64,000 nt of DNA from Rhizorhabdus wittichii RW1. Lineage in GTDB: Bacteria; Pseudomonadota; Alphaproteobacteria; Sphingomonadales; Sphingomonadaceae. Positions 61,456 through 64,000 of this stretch are shown piece by piece. Positions within the stretch are counted from its first letter, which is position 1, and every line of letters begins with the position of its first letter. The position numbers and the translations under genes were made by a program. Below the pieces are notes generated by a model, which saw only the letters and a program-made list of their open reading frames with translations, searched no databases and was not told the DNA's origin. The DNA lies in the NCBI GenBank assembly GCA_000016765.1, contig CP000699.1:3781001-3845000 (forward strand), written 5' to 3'.

Positions 61456-62118
61456 ATGATCCGGTTCGAGAATGTTTCGAAGACCTACCACATCCGCAAA
61501 TTCCAGAAGCAGGTGTTCAGCAACCTGAATTTCGAGATCCGCCGCGGCGAGAGCATCGGCATCTGCGGCGCCAACGGCGCGGGCAAGTCGACCCTGATGC
61601 GGCTGATCGCGGGAGTCGAGCATCCGACCACCGGGCAGATCGAGCGGAGCATGACGACGAGCTGGCCGATCGGCTATTCGAGCGCCTTCCAGGCCTCGAT
61701 GACGGGCAGCGACAATGTCCGCTTCATCGCCCGCATCTATCGCCAGCCCGAGCAGGAGATCCTCGACTATGTCGAGGACTTCGCCCAGCTCGGCGCCTAT
61801 TTCCACCAGCCGGTGCGCACCTATTCGTCGGGCATGGCCGGGCGCCTCGCCTTCGGCATCTCGCTGGCGATCAACTTCGACTGCTATCTGGTCGACGAGG
61901 TCACCGGCGCCGGCGACGAGCGCTTCCGCCGCCGCTCGCACGAGGAACTGATGAAGCGCCGCGCCGAGGGAACGCTCGTCATGGTGTCGCACGATCCGCA
62001 CATGCTGCAGCAATATTGCGAGCGCGGCGCCGTCCTCTACGGCGGCAACCTGACCTTCTACGACACGGTGGCCGAGGCGAGCGAGGTCCATCACGGGCTT
62101 CAGATGCGCGCCGCATGA
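61456..62118 (+). CDS. kpsT: Polysaccharide export ABC ATPase (KpsT-like)
   Basis: A 220-residue ABC ATPase of the capsule/teichoic export type. Walker A is GANGAGKST, the signature is the KpsT form YSSGMAGRLAFGIS rather than LSGGQ, and Walker B is CYLVDEVTGAGDERF, closely matching KpsT/CtrD. The N-terminus MIRFENVSKTYHIRKFQKQ is also characteristic. It would energise export of a Kdo-linked (group 2-like) capsule together with a KpsM permease, which is not in this window. The outer-membrane export lipoprotein gene follows at 113 bp. Confidence 0.9.
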   Translation: MIRFENVSKTYHIRKFQKQVFSNLNFEIRRGESIGICGANGAGKSTLMRLIAGVEHPTTGQIERSMTTSWPIGYSSAFQASMTGSDNVRFIARIYRQPEQEILDYVEDFAQLGAYFHQPVRTYSSGMAGRLAFGISLAINFDCYLVDEVTGAGDERFRRRSHEELMKRRAEGTLVMVSHDPHMLQQYCERGAVLYGGNLTFYDTVAEASEVHHGLQMRAA

Positions 62119-62231
62119 TCGCCGGCTTTCCCTCCCCGTCGGCGGATTAAGGCTTGACGGACCCACGCCTCCCGCGCTTCTCGTTGCGGGCAGGACATAG
62201 ATTTGCCCCCGATCGCCGCTATAGAGACCCC

Positions 62232-63395
62232 ATGATTTCCCATCCCAGTCCCCGCCTTCGCCTCACCGGCGCCATGGCGACCCTCTCGATACTCCTGTCC
62301 GGCTGCGCGACCCTGCCGTCGAGCGGGCCGACCGGCCGGCAGGTGCTCAACGGCGCCAAGAACCCGGAGGCCGGGCTCGGCTTCGACGTCGTCGAACTCG
62401 ACGGCGCGGCGTTCCAGAAGCTGCAGCAGCTCCAGCCCGCCGGCCGTGCGACGGGGCAGCTCGCCGCGCTCGCGCGGGAAGGGCGGGTCGACCGGATCGC
62501 GCCCGGCGACGTGCTCCAGGTCAGCATCTACGAAGTCGGCATGACCCTGTTCAGCAGCGGGCGGACCGCGGGACCGGCCGGCAGCGTCGAACCCGACACG
62601 GCGCACGCGCAGGCGATCAATGCGGTGACGGTCGCCAGCGACGGCACCATCCGCCTGCCCTATGTCGGGCGGCTGCTGGTCGCCGGCTCGACCCCCTATG
62701 ACGTCCAGCGGATGATCGAGCAGGCGCTGCAGGGCAAGTCGCAGAGCCCGCAGGCGATGGTGACGGTGGTCAACAGCCCCGGCAACAGCGTCTACATGCT
62801 CGGCGACGTGGTGCGCACCGGGCGCATCCCGCTCACCCCCGCCCGCGAGCGGTTGCTCGACGCGATCGCGACCTCGGGCGGGTCGAGGGTCAGCGGCGCC
62901 GATACGCTGGTCCGGCTCACCCGCGGCGGCGAACATGCCGAGATGCGGCTGGGCGACGTCCGGCCCGGCAGCAGCGACGATCTCACCCTGTTGCCCGGCG
63001 ACCGCATCGAGCTGGTCAACGAGCCGCGCAGCTACAGCGCGTTCGGCGCGACGCCGAAGGTGTCGCAGGTTCCGTTCGGGGAACCGAACCTGTCGCTGGC
63101 CGAGGCGCTGGCGCGGATCGGCGGGCCGAATGACGCGCAGGCCGATCCCAAGGCGGTGTTCCTGTTCCGCTACGATGCCGCGGCGATCGCGGCGGGCGAG
63201 CGGCCGGTCATCTATCGCCTGAACCTGATGAAGCCCGAAAGCTACATCATCGCGCAGAACTTCCCGATGCACGACAAGGACCTGATCTACATCGCCAACT
63301 CGGCGTCGAATCCGGTCACCAAGTTCGTCGCGATTCTCAACCAGCTGTTCGCGCCGCTGCTGACCGCGAAGGTGCTGACCGACAACAGAAACTGA
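62232..63395 (+). CDS. Outer-membrane polysaccharide export lipoprotein (Wza/KpsD/CtrA type)
   Basis: A 387-residue OPX protein. Lipoprotein signal with lipobox LLSG-C (ATLSILLSGCATLPSSGPTG). The Poly_export domain has RIAPGDVLQVSIYE and AVTVASDGTIRLPYVGRLLVAGSTPYDVQRMI, followed by SLBB-type beta-grasp repeats (VYMLGDVVRTGRIPL..., LLDAIATSGGSRVSGADTLV, LTLLPGDRIELVN) and a C-terminal amphipathic region (NPVTKFVAILNQLFAPLLT). It forms the outer-membrane channel for capsule or exopolysaccharide. Start at MISHPSPRLR; the longer frame lacks homology. A terminator follows. Confidence 0.92.
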   Translation: MISHPSPRLRLTGAMATLSILLSGCATLPSSGPTGRQVLNGAKNPEAGLGFDVVELDGAAFQKLQQLQPAGRATGQLAALAREGRVDRIAPGDVLQVSIYEVGMTLFSSGRTAGPAGSVEPDTAHAQAINAVTVASDGTIRLPYVGRLLVAGSTPYDVQRMIEQALQGKSQSPQAMVTVVNSPGNSVYMLGDVVRTGRIPLTPARERLLDAIATSGGSRVSGADTLVRLTRGGEHAEMRLGDVRPGSSDDLTLLPGDRIELVNEPRSYSAFGATPKVSQVPFGEPNLSLAEALARIGGPNDAQADPKAVFLFRYDAAAIAAGERPVIYRLNLMKPESYIIAQNFPMHDKDLIYIANSASNPVTKFVAILNQLFAPLLTAKVLTDNRN

Positions 63396-63402
63396 TTCGG
63401 AT

Positions 63403-63429
63403 CGGGCGGGCGCCGGCCCGCCCTTTTTC
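63403..63429 (+). terminator. Terminator of the polysaccharide export operon
   Basis: GGGCGGGCGCC / GGCCCGCCC hairpin followed by UUUUU, about 10 bp after the export lipoprotein stop. Confidence 0.88.
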
Positions 63430-63481
63430 CGGGCGCTCCATCGGCGACGCCAAAGAATTTTCGGGCCTCGATACAAAGTGC

Positions 63482-63510
63482 TTGACGCCCTGTAGGGATG
63501 TGCATAGAAG
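63482..63510 (+). promoter_or_regulatory. Probable rRNA operon promoter
   Basis: TTGACG (63482-63487) and TAGAAG (63505-63510) separated by 17 bp, about 300 bp before 16S rRNA. The region from here to 63816 is the rrn leader. It includes the ctttgacattgttggaagat stretch at about 63627, common in sphingomonad rrn leaders; boxA-type antitermination elements may lie around it, but I could not mark them confidently. Confidence 0.5.
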
Positions 63511-63816
63511 GCCCCCTCACCGGCGGCGGCGAGTTGGTTTTTCCGGTTCGCTTCCGCGCCTCATTATCGGATCGGTCACGATCTCCCTGGGACAGTAGTT
63601 CCGGGCGGTAATAGGCTGTCCGGATCTTTGACATTGTTGGAAGATGAAGGGACATGTGGGCGGCGGCTCCGGGTTTCGACGGCTTCAAGGCGTCGAGGTT
63701 CGGTTAAAGCTAAGCCGTTCCATGTCTTATATGCTTTATGCAAATATGTGCAGGAACGGCTCCTTGAAATTGGCTGTTCGAGGTTTCCTATTCCGGGGGC
63801 TTTGGATGGTTACATC

Positions 63817-64000
63817 AACTTGAGAGTTTGATTCTGGCTCAGAACGAACGCTGGCGGCATGCCTAACACATGCAAGTCGAACGAAGGCTTCGGCCTTAGT
63901 GGCGCACGGGTGCGTAACGCGTGGGAATCTGCCCTTGGGTACGGAATAACTCACCGAAAGGTGTGCTAATACCGTATGATGACGTAAGTCCAAAGATTTA
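63817..64000 (+). rRNA. rrs: 16S ribosomal RNA, 5' part
   Basis: The first ~184 nt of 16S rRNA, recognised from gagtttgattctggctcag (the 27F region), gaacgctggcggcatgccta, acatgcaagtcgaacgaagg and ggcgcacgggtgcgtaacgc. The short V1 loop (cuucggccuuag) fits Sphingomonadales. The gene runs off the right edge. The exact 5' end is estimated. Confidence 0.97.

Overview
The window is a GC-rich chromosome segment from a sphingomonad (Alphaproteobacteria, Sphingomonadales; possibly Sphingomonas/Rhizorhabdus-like). The evidence is the 16S rRNA start at the right edge, the circularly permuted two-piece tmRNA typical of alphaproteobacteria, an NDUFS4-type complex I accessory subunit, a polyprenyl diphosphate synthase of the ubiquinone type, and very high GC with many palindromic intergenic repeats. 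Species identity is inference.

Layout. 0-11 kb is housekeeping: the end of a response-regulator gene with a PepSY-like partner, a Uup-type ABC-F protein, chorismate mutase divergent from polyprenyl diphosphate synthase, HrpB helicase, NDUFS4-like subunit, a lemA-TPM-TPM-nudix operon, mscL and tmRNA. 11-24 kb holds a DUF885 protein, a GST, a four-gene surface-polysaccharide O-acylation operon (two SGNH hydrolases, an MBOAT acyltransferase, a small membrane protein), YbaK, a SleB-type hydrolase, an AI-2E-family transporter, tRNA-Asp and a GGDEF-like protein with a degenerate active site. 24-33 kb is rpoC-rpoB. 33-41 kb separates rpoB from rplL/rplJ, which are normally adjacent. It carries a diguanylate cyclase, an L,D-transpeptidase, a low-GC accessory patch (hypothetical + XRE/ImmA regulator, FRG-domain gene, duplicated transporter tail) and an SLC13 permease. 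41-46.6 kb is rplJ with its leader, cytochrome b561, acs and a second ABC-F gene. 46.6-53.3 kb is a second accessory patch: KAP NTPase, DUF5677 protein, a complete IS21-family element with an 8-bp target duplication that splits a DUF4258-like gene, and a RAMA-like protein. 53.4-63.4 kb is envelope polysaccharide: opgD/opgH (periplasmic glucans), kdsA (Kdo), two GT4 glycosyltransferases, a KpsT-type ABC ATPase and an outer-membrane polysaccharide export lipoprotein. A ribosomal RNA operon begins at about 63.8 kb.

Most interesting structure. (1) The FRG gene and the DUF5677 gene, 10 kb apart, are each bracketed by inverted copies of the same imperfect ~20-bp motif, suggesting single-gene mobile cassettes. 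(2) A ~94-bp element occurs twice, each time just 3' of a gene and on its strand. Its hairpin stems differ between copies but remain paired, which points to a conserved structured RNA or repeat. (3) The IS21 insertion can be excised on paper to restore an intact reading frame. (4) A palindromic repeat abuts a TPM gene so that the best start codon lies inside the repeat. (5) An HGG-motif gene runs without a stop into opgD.
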